64,000 nucleotides of DNA from assembly GCA_963709425.1 (NCBI GenBank), contig CAVPWG010000003.1, positions 33,627 to 97,626 on the forward strand, written 5' to 3'. The stretch comes from JAICJC01 sp963709425 (GTDB lineage Bacteria > Actinomycetota > Thermoleophilia > Gaiellales > JAICJC01). Positions 34,812 to 44,091 of this stretch are shown piece by piece. The position numbers and the translations under genes were made by a program. Under the pieces are notes generated by a model. That model ran no database searches. It had not been told where the DNA came from and was given only the letters and a program-made list of their open reading frames with translations. The stretch's first letter is position 1. Each line of letters starts with the position of its first letter.

Positions 34812-36823
34812 CGGCTCTGGTCCTGGCCGCTCTGGAAGCGGTACTGGGAGTGGAAGAAGGCGGCGAACACCTCGGCGGCGACGGGCGCGGCCGAGACTCC
34901 GCCGTGGCCGCCGTCGTGGATCATCGCGACGACGACGAGCGGATGGCCGTCCTGCTCGGCCCAGCCCGCCCACCAGGCGTCAGAGCAGTCGGTGCAGTCC
35001 TGCGGCACCTCGGCGGTGCCGGTCTTGCCGTAGACGGTCGGCTGGAAGCGACCGAAGGTGGACGTCGAGGTGCCGTCGCCAGAGTGCGTCGCGCCGTAGA
35101 GGCCCGACTTGATCTCGGCGAGGAGCTCCGGCGGCAGGTTGAGATCGCGCTGCGGCTTGGGGTGGATGTCGCCGCCCGGGACCGAGCTCCCGTCGGGGCC
35201 GGTGATCGACTGCACGAGATGCGGGGTCACGACCTTGCCGCCGTTCTCGAGCGCGCTGTAGGCGACGGCCTGCTGGAGCGGCGTCACGAGCAGGTAGCCC
35301 TGACCGATCGCCATCTGGATGTCGTCTCCCGGCTCCCAGATCGTGTCGATCGACGGGTTGGGGCCGTTCACGAACAGCGGATAGTGCGCCTTCCAGTGCG
35401 GGTCGGGAACGAGCCCGCTGACGGCGCCCGGCAGGTCGATGGGGGGCGAGTCGCCGTAGCCGAGCTTTCGGATCCAGCTCTGGAACTGCAGGTTTCGCCT
35501 GCTGTAGAACTCGTCGCCGAGGCGGTAGAAGAACGTGTCGCACGAGATCTCGAGTGCCTTGGAGAGCCCGATGACCGAATTCACGGGGCCCCAGTTGAAG
35601 AACTTGTGGTGGCTCAGGTCGTTGGGCGACTGGAAGAACGTTGTGCAGGCTCGTGACGAGCCCGGCCCGATCAGGCCCGACATCCACGCGGCGGCCGCCG
35701 TGATGGGCTTGAACGTCGACCCGGGCGGATATGTGGCGGCGAACGACTTGTCGACCTGCGGGAAGAGCCTGTTCTTGGGATCGACGATCCGCCCCTGGCC
35801 TTTGTACGGCGGCACCCACACGGTGGGCTCGTAGTTCGGATAGGAGGCCATCGCGTACACCGCACCGGTCTCGGGGTTCATGGCCACGACCGTGCCGTAG
35901 TCGGCGTAGTACTGGCGATCGGCATGGGCGATCTGCATCCCGCGGTAGATGGCGCCCTGCGCGACCTTCTGGAGGTGGGCGTCGAGGGTGAGCCTGACGT
36001 TCGCCCCGGTCACCGGCTCGCGGACGAGGTATGGGGAGCGCACGGGCTGGCCGGACGCGTCGAACATCTGCGCGGTCTCACCGTCCGACCCGCGCAGCCA
36101 GCCGTCGTAGCTCTTCTCGATCCCCGCCTGCCCGGCGATCCCGGTCTGGGGCAGGTCCTCGCCGTGGAACGCGGGATCCTTCAGGTTGTCAGCCGTGATC
36201 GGCCCGACGTGGCCGATCAGGTTGGGGTTGACCGCGCCGATCGACGGGTCTTCGAGCGCCGGATAGTCGCGCACGAACGTGCGCTGGAACTGGATCGACG
36301 GGAAGCGGTTGTGGCGTTCGAGCATGTACGCCACCTCGGGTCGCGTCACCGTGAACGGCAGCGTGATCGGGTAGCCCCGGTTTGCCGCAAGGCGGGCGGA
36401 GTACTCCTTCCACACGCGCGGGAACGGCTGCTTGATGACGTCCGCCAGCCGCCACAGGATCAGGCAGCCCGGCCGCCGGCGCACCTGCCCGTAGTCGTGC
36501 CGGTTGAGCCCCGTGCAGTCGGTGCTCGCCGGGAACGTCGCCGAGTTCACCTGCACGGCGATCGCCGTCCGGCTCGACACGAGGACGTTCCCGTGCCGGT
36601 CGACGATGTCGCCGCGCTGCGCGGGCACCACCGCGGTTCGCACCTGGCTCTGCACCGCGGCGGCCGAGTACTGCCCGGCGTGCAGCACCTGCAGCGCCCA
36701 CAGCCGGAACAGGAGAACGATCAGAAGCGCGGCCGCGATGATGCCGAGCGCCGCCGCCCGGATGGCAAGGGGCAGCGGGTCCGGGGCCGGCTCGGACCTA
36801 GGCGGTGGCGATTCGAGGAACAC
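34808..36823 (-). CDS. mrdA: Penicillin-binding protein 2 (elongation transpeptidase)
   Basis: This 671-residue class B PBP cross-links peptidoglycan together with RodA. One membrane anchor (about 21-48) is followed by a dimerisation/pedestal domain and a transpeptidase domain. Active-site motifs are STFK in YPPGSTFKP and KTG in YGKTGTAEVPQ; the CDTFFYRLGDEF segment is typical of PBP2. The start lies 26 bases inside the end of mreD, so the genes are tightly packed. Confidence 0.95.
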   Translation of the reverse strand: MFLESPPPRSEPAPDPLPLAIRAAALGIIAAALLIVLLFRLWALQVLHAGQYSAAAVQSQVRTAVVPAQRGDIVDRHGNVLVSSRTAIAVQVNSATFPASTDCTGLNRHDYGQVRRRPGCLILWRLADVIKQPFPRVWKEYSARLAANRGYPITLPFTVTRPEVAYMLERHNRFPSIQFQRTFVRDYPALEDPSIGAVNPNLIGHVGPITADNLKDPAFHGEDLPQTGIAGQAGIEKSYDGWLRGSDGETAQMFDASGQPVRSPYLVREPVTGANVRLTLDAHLQKVAQGAIYRGMQIAHADRQYYADYGTVVAMNPETGAVYAMASYPNYEPTVWVPPYKGQGRIVDPKNRLFPQVDKSFAATYPPGSTFKPITAAAAWMSGLIGPGSSRACTTFFQSPNDLSHHKFFNWGPVNSVIGLSKALEISCDTFFYRLGDEFYSRRNLQFQSWIRKLGYGDSPPIDLPGAVSGLVPDPHWKAHYPLFVNGPNPSIDTIWEPGDDIQMAIGQGYLLVTPLQQAVAYSALENGGKVVTPHLVQSITGPDGSSVPGGDIHPKPQRDLNLPPELLAEIKSGLYGATHSGDGTSTSTFGRFQPTVYGKTGTAEVPQDCTDCSDAWWAGWAEQDGHPLVVVAMIHDGGHGGVSAAPVAAEVFAAFFHSQYRFQSGQDQSR

Positions 36824-37337
36824 GGCTCAGGGCTTGTGGGGGACGGAATATGCGCCGCAGGAGCGGCAGGAGCAGAAGTCCGAGAAGCGTGGTCTGGAGG
36901 ATCGCCGGTGCGATCTGGTGCCAGAAGAGGATGCCGGCCGCCGGATGGTCGCCAATGAGGATGTGCATGATGAGGGTCCCCAACTGGGCCGCGGTCGCGC
37001 CGACGACGAGCCACGGCAGCGCGCGCGGCGGCGGTGGCTCGAGCATCCCCGGCCCGGCCTCGCGGCGGTGGGCGTAGGTCGCGATCGCCCACGCGCAGCC
37101 GACGTACACGAGCGACTGCATGCCAAGGTGCTCGAACGTCATCGCGTCGAGGAGCAGACCGCCGGCGAAGCCGGCGATGGCAGCCGCCTCCATCCCGCGC
37201 CAGAGCGCAAGCGCGACGACGAGGATGATGATCAGATCCGGACCGCCGCCGAACGGCGCCAGCTGCGGAGTCGCCGCGACCTCGAGGATCGCGAGGACGA
37301 ACACGCACAGCCCGATCTTCACCCCGTCGACGATCAT
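36798..37337 (-). CDS. mreD: Rod shape-determining protein MreD
   Basis: This 179-residue membrane protein has five or six hydrophobic segments, including GGPDLIIILVVALALWRG and FAGGLLLDAMTFEHLGMQSLVY, the usual MreD pattern. MreD is part of the elongasome with MreB, MreC, RodA and PBP2. It overlaps mreC by 4 bases upstream and mrdA by 26 bases downstream. Confidence 0.9.
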   Translation of the reverse strand: MIVDGVKIGLCVFVLAILEVAATPQLAPFGGGPDLIIILVVALALWRGMEAAAIAGFAGGLLLDAMTFEHLGMQSLVYVGCAWAIATYAHRREAGPGMLEPPPPRALPWLVVGATAAQLGTLIMHILIGDHPAAGILFWHQIAPAILQTTLLGLLLLPLLRRIFRPPQALSRVPRIATA

Positions 37338-38203
37338 CGCCGCGGCTCGAGCACCAGGACGTTGGTGATGTTGCGGAAGTCGGCGAACGGCGTCACCTGG
37401 ATCACCTTGGTGTCGCCGGTCGTGTCGTTCCCCGACACCGAGCTCACGCGGCCGATCGGGATGCCCGCCGGGTAGTACGACGCCAGCCGGTCGGTCTTGA
37501 ACCCGGCGGTCGTGACGATGTCGTTCTCGGCCACACGGACGGCGTTCGGGATCAGCTCCAGGCTGAGGATCCCGACCTGGCCCGACGCCGCCTTGATCAG
37601 CCCGACGGCGTTCCGCTCGCCCTGGACGCCGGCCGTCACGTAGTTCTGCGGGTCGAGCAGAAGGGTCACCACGGCCTGACCGGGCGTCACCTGGACGACC
37701 TTGCCGATCAGCGCGCCGCTGCTCTCGGTGGGTGCGACGACCGGGTCGTTGACGGCGACTCCGGCGGACGTCCCGATGTCGATCGTGATCGTGTTCTGGT
37801 AGGCGGTCGGCGACTGTTCGAGCACCTGGCCGGCGACGCTCTTGGTCTGCCCGAGCGTGCTTCGGAAGTGCAGGAGCGCCTGCAGACGCGCGACCTCATC
37901 CGCCGCCTCTTGGGACCGCACCTGGAGCGCACCGTACTGCGCCTGCAGCTGCTTCAGCTCCTCGGTGCTGTCGCGCGCGCTCGCGAGGCCGCTGCCCCAG
38001 TTCCAGGCGTCGACGGCCGGCCGCGTGACGCGGTGTGCGACCGCGGCGAACGGGGCCGTGACGCTGACGGCATCTCGCTGGATCTCTCCCACAACGCCCG
38101 ACGACCCCTGCCGAAAGGACAGGGTGAGCAATGTGAGAGAGGCCGCCAGCAGCAGGCCGACGACGGCCCGCCTCCGGATGATTCGGTTCTTGCTTAGCAG
38201 CAT
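37334..38203 (-). CDS. mreC: Rod shape-determining protein MreC
   Basis: This 289-residue bitopic protein has a membrane anchor (about 12-30), a coiled coil (about 78-112; STEELKQLQAQYGALQVRSQEAADEVARLQALL) and the periplasmic beta-rich domain (TITIDIGTSAGVAVNDPVV, GLIGKV-like ALIGKVVQVTPGQ, GIPIGRVSSV). MreC links MreB to PBP2. A TAGAAT box 22 bases before the ATG implies its own promoter, so it can be expressed apart from mreB. Confidence 0.93.
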   Translation of the reverse strand: MLLSKNRIIRRRAVVGLLLAASLTLLTLSFRQGSSGVVGEIQRDAVSVTAPFAAVAHRVTRPAVDAWNWGSGLASARDSTEELKQLQAQYGALQVRSQEAADEVARLQALLHFRSTLGQTKSVAGQVLEQSPTAYQNTITIDIGTSAGVAVNDPVVAPTESSGALIGKVVQVTPGQAVVTLLLDPQNYVTAGVQGERNAVGLIKAASGQVGILSLELIPNAVRVAENDIVTTAGFKTDRLASYYPAGIPIGRVSSVSGNDTTGDTKVIQVTPFADFRNITNVLVLEPRR

Positions 38204-38225
38204 GACTTGGCGGGTCGGGGGGCCG

Positions 38226-38238
38226 ATTCTAGCGGACG
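38226..38238 (-). promoter_or_regulatory. TCCGCTAGAATCG promoter element upstream of mreC
   Basis: The minus strand reads TCCGCTAGAATCG with the -10 box TAGAAT, 22 bases before mreC. The same 13 bases occur upstream of mreB at about 40414-40426. The shared extended -10 element suggests co-regulation of the two shape genes. Confidence 0.5.
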
Positions 38239-38264
38239 AGCCGCCGCGGGCCCGCCGCAGCCGG

Positions 38265-39233
38265 CTAGAAATGCGCGCTCTTGGCGCCGGTGGCGATGAG
38301 GATCAGCACCGCGGCTGCGAGCACCAGACGGTAGATCACGAACAGGTTGTAGTTGTTGTTGCGCAGGTACGCGAGCAGGGCCCAGATCGCGACGAGGCCG
38401 ACGACCATCGACGTCAGCGTGCCCACGAGGAACGGCCCGATCGTGCCCGGCGGAAAGCCGCCGTGCAAGTCCTTCACGCCCTTGAACACCACGGCACCGC
38501 CGACGACGGGCGCGTAGAGGAAGAACGAGAACCGGGCGGCGTCGTCGCGCGAAAGGCCGAGGAAGCGGCCCGCCGAGATGGTGATCCCGGACCGGCTGAC
38601 CCCCGGGGCCAGCGCCAGCGCCTGGGCGAACCCGACGCCGACCGCGGTGCGCAGGTCGAACTCCTCCATCTTGCGCGTCACGGGCGTCTTGTCGGCGTAC
38701 CAGAGCACGATCGCGAACACGGCCATGAAGATCGCGATCTGGTACGGCTGACCGAGCTTGCTCTCGACGAACGACTCGCCGAGCGCGCCGAAGACCGCCG
38801 CGGGGATCGTCGCCACGATGACGAACCATGCGAGCCGCTCCTCCCCGGTCTCGATGGCCCGCTTCCCGATGCTGCGGCCCCATGCCCCCGCCAGGGCGAT
38901 CGCGTCGAGCCGGAAGTAGGCCAGGACCGCGATCAGCGTGCCCAGGTGGAGCGACACGTCGAACGTTTTGTTGAAGGCGGCGTGGTGCTCGAGGTAGTGC
39001 CAGTTGAAGAGCCACGGCACGAGGATGAGATGGCCCGACGAGGAGATCGGCAGGAACTCGGTGAGCCCCTGCGTCGTGCCCAGGACGAGTGCTTGCCAGT
39101 CCGTCAGCTTGTTCGGGTCGGCGCCCGCGCCCGACACGCTCAGCGCGACCACGCCGATCGTGATCGCGGCAAGCACGAACGCCCCGATCAGCGTGCCACC
39201 GGGGCGACGGGAGATGGTGACGTCCGTCTGCAC
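38265..39233 (-). CDS. uppP: Undecaprenyl-diphosphatase UppP/BacA
   Basis: UppP dephosphorylates undecaprenyl pyrophosphate to recycle the lipid carrier for peptidoglycan synthesis. Signatures are QGLTEFLPISSSGHLIL (55-71) and PGVSRSGITISAGRFLG. At 322 residues it is about 50 longer than E. coli BacA because of an N-terminal extension with an extra hydrophobic segment (TLIGAFVLAAITIGVVALSV). It sits between mreB and mreC, which usually are adjacent. Confidence 0.93.
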   Translation of the reverse strand: MQTDVTISRRPGGTLIGAFVLAAITIGVVALSVSGAGADPNKLTDWQALVLGTTQGLTEFLPISSSGHLILVPWLFNWHYLEHHAAFNKTFDVSLHLGTLIAVLAYFRLDAIALAGAWGRSIGKRAIETGEERLAWFVIVATIPAAVFGALGESFVESKLGQPYQIAIFMAVFAIVLWYADKTPVTRKMEEFDLRTAVGVGFAQALALAPGVSRSGITISAGRFLGLSRDDAARFSFFLYAPVVGGAVVFKGVKDLHGGFPPGTIGPFLVGTLTSMVVGLVAIWALLAYLRNNNYNLFVIYRLVLAAAVLILIATGAKSAHF

Positions 39234-39306
39234 CTGCGACCAGGATACAAGCGGTCTCGGCCGCGTCTAGCCGTTCAGATTGGAGTCGGCTTGATGTTTC
39301 GAGCGG

Positions 39307-40326
<1,020 letters not shown>

Positions 40327-40413
40327 GTCGCGGCCGCCGAAGCCGGTGAGGGAGTTGAGAAAGCTGATTTCGGGGGCCTACTTTCGGGCTGCAAAATTGC
40401 CGAAACTGCAGCG

Positions 40414-40426
40414 CGATTCTAGCGGA
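40414..40426 (-). promoter_or_regulatory. TCCGCTAGAATCG promoter element upstream of mreB
   Basis: TAGAAT (plus-strand 40416-40421) lies within the same 13-base element that is found upstream of mreC. It implies a leader of about 40 bases if translation begins at 40368. Confidence 0.5.
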
Positions 40427-40454
40427 TAGCGGGGTCCGCCATCGGCCGCATCTG

Positions 40455-40460
40455 TACCAT
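40455..40460 (+). promoter_or_regulatory. Leaderless -10 box of the SDR gene
   Basis: TACCAT is followed by 8 bases and then the GTG at 40469, with no ribosome binding site. Confidence 0.4.
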
Positions 40461-40468
40461 GCCGCGCC

Positions 40469-41245
40469 GTGGAGACCGATCTGGCCGGCCGAGTTGTGAT
40501 CATCACGGGCGCGGCGCGCGGGATCGGCGCGGCGACGGCGCGGCGCTTCGCGGGCGAAGGCGCGAAGGTTGTCGTCAACTACCGCACGAGCCGCGAGCAG
40601 GCCGGGCAGCTCGTCGCCGAGCTGCCCGACGCAGTCGCCGTCCAGGCCGACATCTCGCAGGAGGGCGAGGTCGAGGCGCTCTTCGCCGCGGCGGTCGACC
40701 GCTACGGCTCGGTCGACGTCTGCGTCTGCAACGCCGCGATCTACTCGCCGCCCGCACCGGCCGTCGATATCGACGCCGAGCGCTTCCGCCGCATCGTCGA
40801 CACGAACCTCACCGGGACGTTCCTCGTCGCGCGGGCCTTCCTGCGGCAGGTCGCACGCCAGGGCTCGGGCAACCTCATCCTGATCGGCTCGACCGCCGGG
40901 ATCTTCGGCGAGGAGGGCCAGGCCGACTACGCGGCAACCAAGGCCGCGCTCACCGGCGGCCTTCTGCCGACACTCAAGAACGAGATCGCCCGCCTGGCGC
41001 CCTGCGGACGCGTGAACGCGGTCTGCCCCGGGTGGACCGAGACCGAGATGGCCGCGCCGGCGCTCGCAGAGCCGGGCCGGCTCGAGCGGATCACCCAGAC
41101 GATGCCGCTGCGCAAGGTCGCCCAGCCCGACGACGTCGCCTGGCAGGTCGTCGTCCTCGCCTCGGACCGGCTCTCTGGCCACGTGTCGGGCCAGGTGGTC
41201 GTGGTGGCCGGCGGCATGGAGGGCCGGCTCCTCCACGAGACCTGA
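40469..41245 (+). CDS. Short-chain dehydrogenase/reductase
   Basis: This is a classical NAD(P)-dependent SDR of 258 residues, FabG-like in length. The cofactor motif is TGAARGIG (about 14-21), followed by CNAA (NNAG equivalent), catalytic Ser in LILIGSTAG and the YAATK pair. The C-terminus RLSGHVSGQVVVVAGGM is typical. Asn/Arg after beta-2 (VNYRTSREQ) suggests NADP preference. It is the only plus-strand gene between the two large minus-strand operons; the substrate is unknown. Confidence 0.9.
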   Translation: METDLAGRVVIITGAARGIGAATARRFAGEGAKVVVNYRTSREQAGQLVAELPDAVAVQADISQEGEVEALFAAAVDRYGSVDVCVCNAAIYSPPAPAVDIDAERFRRIVDTNLTGTFLVARAFLRQVARQGSGNLILIGSTAGIFGEEGQADYAATKAALTGGLLPTLKNEIARLAPCGRVNAVCPGWTETEMAAPALAEPGRLERITQTMPLRKVAQPDDVAWQVVVLASDRLSGHVSGQVVVVAGGMEGRLLHET

Positions 41246-41273
41246 GCACGGGGTACCAGCCTGGGGTTCGGCC

Positions 41274-41393
41274 GGACCTGGTCCACTCCGGCCGGGCGAA
41301 GGCTTCCGTGGACCAGGTCCAGAACCGGGCCGTCCTGAAGCTGCGGGACCTGGTCCAGCTGCTTCGGTCGTGAGACCACCGGGACCAGGTCCA
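41274..41393. repeat. Array of four 11-bp palindromes at exact 36-bp spacing, alternating orientation
   Basis: The core GGACC-W-GGTCC begins at 41274, 41310, 41346 and 41382, a period of exactly 36 bases. The central base alternates T, A, T, A, so successive copies are inverted. The three 25-base spacers are unrelated to each other. A weaker 7-of-11 match is in phase at 41238, inside the end of the SDR gene. The array fills the gap between two convergent genes. It is not a CRISPR: the repeats are far too short. It may be a hairpin-forming RNA, a protein-binding array or a REP-type element. Confidence 0.85.
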
Positions 41394-41408
41394 CCATTCT
41401 CCGCCGTT

Positions 41409-41978
41409 TCAGCCTGCTGCCGCCGCCATCGCGTCGAGCAGCTCGGGGACCGGCAGGCCGACGACGTTCTGGAAGTCGCCCCGCACTGCGCAGACGAGCG
41501 CGGCGCCGCGGCCCTGGACGGCGTAGGCGCCGGCCCGGTCGCGCCACTCGCCCGTCGCGAGGTACCACTCGACGTCGGCCGGCGAGAGCGGGGCGAACGT
41601 CACCTCGCTCTCGGCACGGCGGACGTGCTCGACGCCGCCGGTCCGCAGGCAGAGGCCCGAGTGGACGGTGTGCGTCCGCCCGGCGAGCGCTCCCAGGAAC
41701 GACCGCGCCTCCGCCTCGTCGCGCGGTTTTCCGTACACCCGGCCGTCGAGCGCGACGAGCGTGTCCACGCCGAGCACGCGGTCGCCCGCGACCGCCGCCG
41801 CCTTGCCCCGGGCATGCGCCTCGGCGAGCTCGGCCGGCCCGAGGCCAGCGATCTCGGCCTCGTCGTAGTCCGGCGCGACGACGGTGAACTCGATGCCGAG
41901 CAGGCCGAGGATCTCGCGCCGGCGGGGGGAGCTCGATGCCAGGACGATGGGCCCGAGCTCGAGCGCTCGGGCGATCAC
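41409..41978 (-). CDS. maf: Maf family nucleotide pyrophosphatase
   Basis: Maf proteins hydrolyse non-canonical or modified nucleoside triphosphates (dTTP/UTP or m7GTP types). The 189-residue protein has the signature ASSSPRRREILGLLGIEF, the catalytic region VLGVDTLVALDG and FLGALAGRTHTVHSGLCL. YAVQGRGAALV is also typical. Its start overlaps the ndk stop by 4 bases, at the end of the valS-folC-zinc ribbon-ndk-maf operon. Confidence 0.92.
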   Translation of the reverse strand: MIARALELGPIVLASSSPRRREILGLLGIEFTVVAPDYDEAEIAGLGPAELAEAHARGKAAAVAGDRVLGVDTLVALDGRVYGKPRDEAEARSFLGALAGRTHTVHSGLCLRTGGVEHVRRAESEVTFAPLSPADVEWYLATGEWRDRAGAYAVQGRGAALVCAVRGDFQNVVGLPVPELLDAMAAAAG

Positions 41979-42388
41979 ACCAGGTCCGGCTCGCCGAAAT
42001 AGATGGCGATCTCGCGCTCGCCGTTCGCGGGCGAGTCGGAGCCGTGCACGATGTTCTCGCCGATCTCGAGCGCGTAGTCGCCCCGGATCGTGCCGGGCGG
42101 CGAGTCGAGCGGGTTCGTGGCGCCCATCATCCCGCGGACGGTTGCGACGGCCGCATCGCCCTCGATCACCATTGCGAACACCGGGCCGGAGGTGATGAAC
42201 TCGACGAGGCTCGGATAGAACGGCTTGTCGCTGTGCTCGGCGTAGTGGTCGGCCGCCTGCCCTGGAGTGACGCGCAGAAGCCGCATCCCCCGGATCGAGA
42301 GCCCGCGCCGCTCGACCCGCGAGACGATCTCGCCGACCAGCCCGCGGGCGACGCCGTCGGGCTTCACCATGACGAGCGTGCGCTCCAA
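41975..42388 (-). CDS. ndk: Nucleoside diphosphate kinase
   Basis: Ndk balances nucleoside triphosphates through a phosphohistidine intermediate. The 137-residue product has the catalytic His115 in ENIVHGSDSP, the N-terminal ERTLVMVKPDGVARGLVGEI and ATVRGMMGATNP. Length matches the family. It lies 9 bases after the zinc-ribbon gene. Confidence 0.96.
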   Translation of the reverse strand: MERTLVMVKPDGVARGLVGEIVSRVERRGLSIRGMRLLRVTPGQAADHYAEHSDKPFYPSLVEFITSGPVFAMVIEGDAAVATVRGMMGATNPLDSPPGTIRGDYALEIGENIVHGSDSPANGEREIAIYFGEPDLV

Positions 42389-42397
42389 CTCAGATGA

Positions 42398-42946
42398 CTA
42401 CCTGACGCGCCGCTGCGCCGACGGCTGGGGTCTGGCGCGCTCGGCCGGAAGCGGCGTCTGAACCGTCGCGGTCTCGCAGTACGGGCACAATCGCCACGAT
42501 GGCTCGAGCGGCGCCTTGCAGCGGCGGCAGGCCTGCTTCAGCTTGGTGCCGCAGTGTGGGCAGCTGAGGAAGCTGGCCTCGGCCGGGTTTCTGCAGTACG
42601 GGCACACCGAGTCGGCACCGAGCCGGCGCTCCATGGCCTTGATCTCGAGCTCGCGCTCGCGCACATCGGCCAGGTACTCGGGAGGACGCAGGATCAGGTA
42701 GACGAGCACGCCGACGAACGGGAAGAAGAACGCCGTGGCGATGCACACCGCGACGATGACCGGATCCTCGATGCGGCGGCGTGCGTCCTTGGCCGTCCAG
42801 AAGATCAGCGCCAGGTAGAACGCCACGACGAAGATGATCATCAGCTTCTCGAACGCGGCGAAATAGCTCGAGTCGAAGAAGTCGCTGACCCCGTTGAAGG
42901 GGCCCGTGGAGTCGCTGGTCGTGGTGACGGCGAGGAGGTGGAGCAT
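42398..42946 (-). CDS. Double zinc ribbon membrane protein
   Basis: This 182-residue protein has two membrane segments (about 34-52 and 64-86). They are followed by a charged linker and two zinc ribbons built from four CxxC pairs (CPYCRNP, CPHCGTK, CRRCKAP, CPYCETA). It is topologically simple with a cytoplasmic zinc module. The function is unknown. It is conserved in position between folC (2 bases upstream) and ndk, suggesting co-expression rather than a shared pathway. Confidence 0.75.
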   Translation of the reverse strand: MLHLLAVTTTSDSTGPFNGVSDFFDSSYFAAFEKLMIIFVVAFYLALIFWTAKDARRRIEDPVIVAVCIATAFFFPFVGVLVYLILRPPEYLADVRERELEIKAMERRLGADSVCPYCRNPAEASFLSCPHCGTKLKQACRRCKAPLEPSWRLCPYCETATVQTPLPAERARPQPSAQRRVR

Positions 42947-42948
42947 GG

Positions 42949-44091
42949 TCAGGCAGGGCTTCGCGTGGCCTCGACGCCGTGAGGCCGCGAGATCAGGTCA
43001 TGTAAAAGATACAGCGAGCCGCAGACGATCACCGCACCGCCGCGCCCCGAAAGCTGGATCGCGCGCTCGCGCGCCGCGGCCGGATCGGGCTCGGACTCGC
43101 CTCCGGTGATGGCCGCCAGCTCGGCCGCCGGGAGGACACGGGGGTTGGTGGACTGCGTGGCGACGATCACGTCACATGCCTCGGAGAGCAGCTTCACCAT
43201 CCCGGCCACGTCCTTCTCGCCGAGCGTCGAGAACACCGCGACCCGCGGCGTGCGGCCTTCCACGAGCGCAGGCAGCTCGGCGACGAGCCGCGCCATCCCG
43301 TCCGGATTGTGCGCTCCATCCCATATCTCGAGAGGTTCGCGCCCGCGCACCTCCATCCTCCCGGGGACCCGGACGCCGAGCATCGGCGCCGGATCGACCT
43401 GCCTGCGGAGGGCCAGCTCGGCGGCGGCCAGGGCCACCGCGCGGTTCTGATCCTGATACGTCCCGCCGGCGCGGACGGCCTCGACCATCCCGGCCTGCGG
43501 CGCAAGCGCCCCCCACTCCGGCTCGCCGACCACGAGCAGGCCACCCTCGGGGACGACCGCCAGCTTCTCGGCGGCGATCGCCTCTCGCGTCGTCCCCAGG
43601 AGCTGCGTGTGCTCGAGCGAGATGTTGGTGAGCACCTGGACGCGCGATCGAGGCAGAACGTTTGTCGCGTCGAGCCGCCCCCCGAGGCCCGCCTCGACCA
43701 CCCCCCACTCGACGCGAGCCGCCTCGAACGCGCAGAAGGCCGCGGCGGTCAGCGCCTCGAACTGCGTGACGCGCGTGCCGGCGGCGTCGCGCACGCGAAG
43801 CACCGCGTGCTCGTAGGCCGCGGGCGCGATCTCGGCCCCCCCGATCCGGATCCGCTCCCGAAACGACGTGATGTGCGGCGACAGGTAGGCGCCGGTGCGG
43901 ACGCCCTCGGCCTCGAGCAGCGCCTCGGTGAAGAGGACGGTCGAGCCCTTGCCGTTCGTCCCCACCACGTGGATTGCGTCGAACGATCGCTCGGGGTTTC
44001 CGAGATCCGCGAGCAGGTCGTGCATCCGCTCGAGCCCGAACGCCATCCCGAAGAGCTCGAGAGAGTCGATGTAGCGCTCGGCCGCGGTCAC
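42949..44091 (-). CDS. folC: Folylpolyglutamate/dihydrofolate synthase
   Basis: FolC adds glutamate to folates. The P-loop is GTNGKGS (44-50) in HVVGTNGKGSTVLF, followed by GAYLSPHITSFRERIRI, GVVEAGLGGRLDATNVL and the C-terminal domain motif IWDGAHNPDGM. At 380 residues it is somewhat shorter than usual (about 420-450). It overlaps valS by 4 bases (ATGA). The valS-folC order is widespread. Confidence 0.95.
   Translation of the reverse strand: MTAAERYIDSLELFGMAFGLERMHDLLADLGNPERSFDAIHVVGTNGKGSTVLFTEALLEAEGVRTGAYLSPHITSFRERIRIGGAEIAPAAYEHAVLRVRDAAGTRVTQFEALTAAAFCAFEAARVEWGVVEAGLGGRLDATNVLPRSRVQVLTNISLEHTQLLGTTREAIAAEKLAVVPEGGLLVVGEPEWGALAPQAGMVEAVRAGGTYQDQNRAVALAAAELALRRQVDPAPMLGVRVPGRMEVRGREPLEIWDGAHNPDGMARLVAELPALVEGRTPRVAVFSTLGEKDVAGMVKLLSEACDVIVATQSTNPRVLPAAELAAITGGESEPDPAAARERAIQLSGRGGAVIVCGSLYLLHDLISRPHGVEATRSPA

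Noticed and set aside
41274..41393. CRISPR array
   Set aside because: The regular 36-bp period and unrelated 25-base spacers look like an array, but the repeats are only 11 bases, alternate in orientation and have no cas genes nearby.
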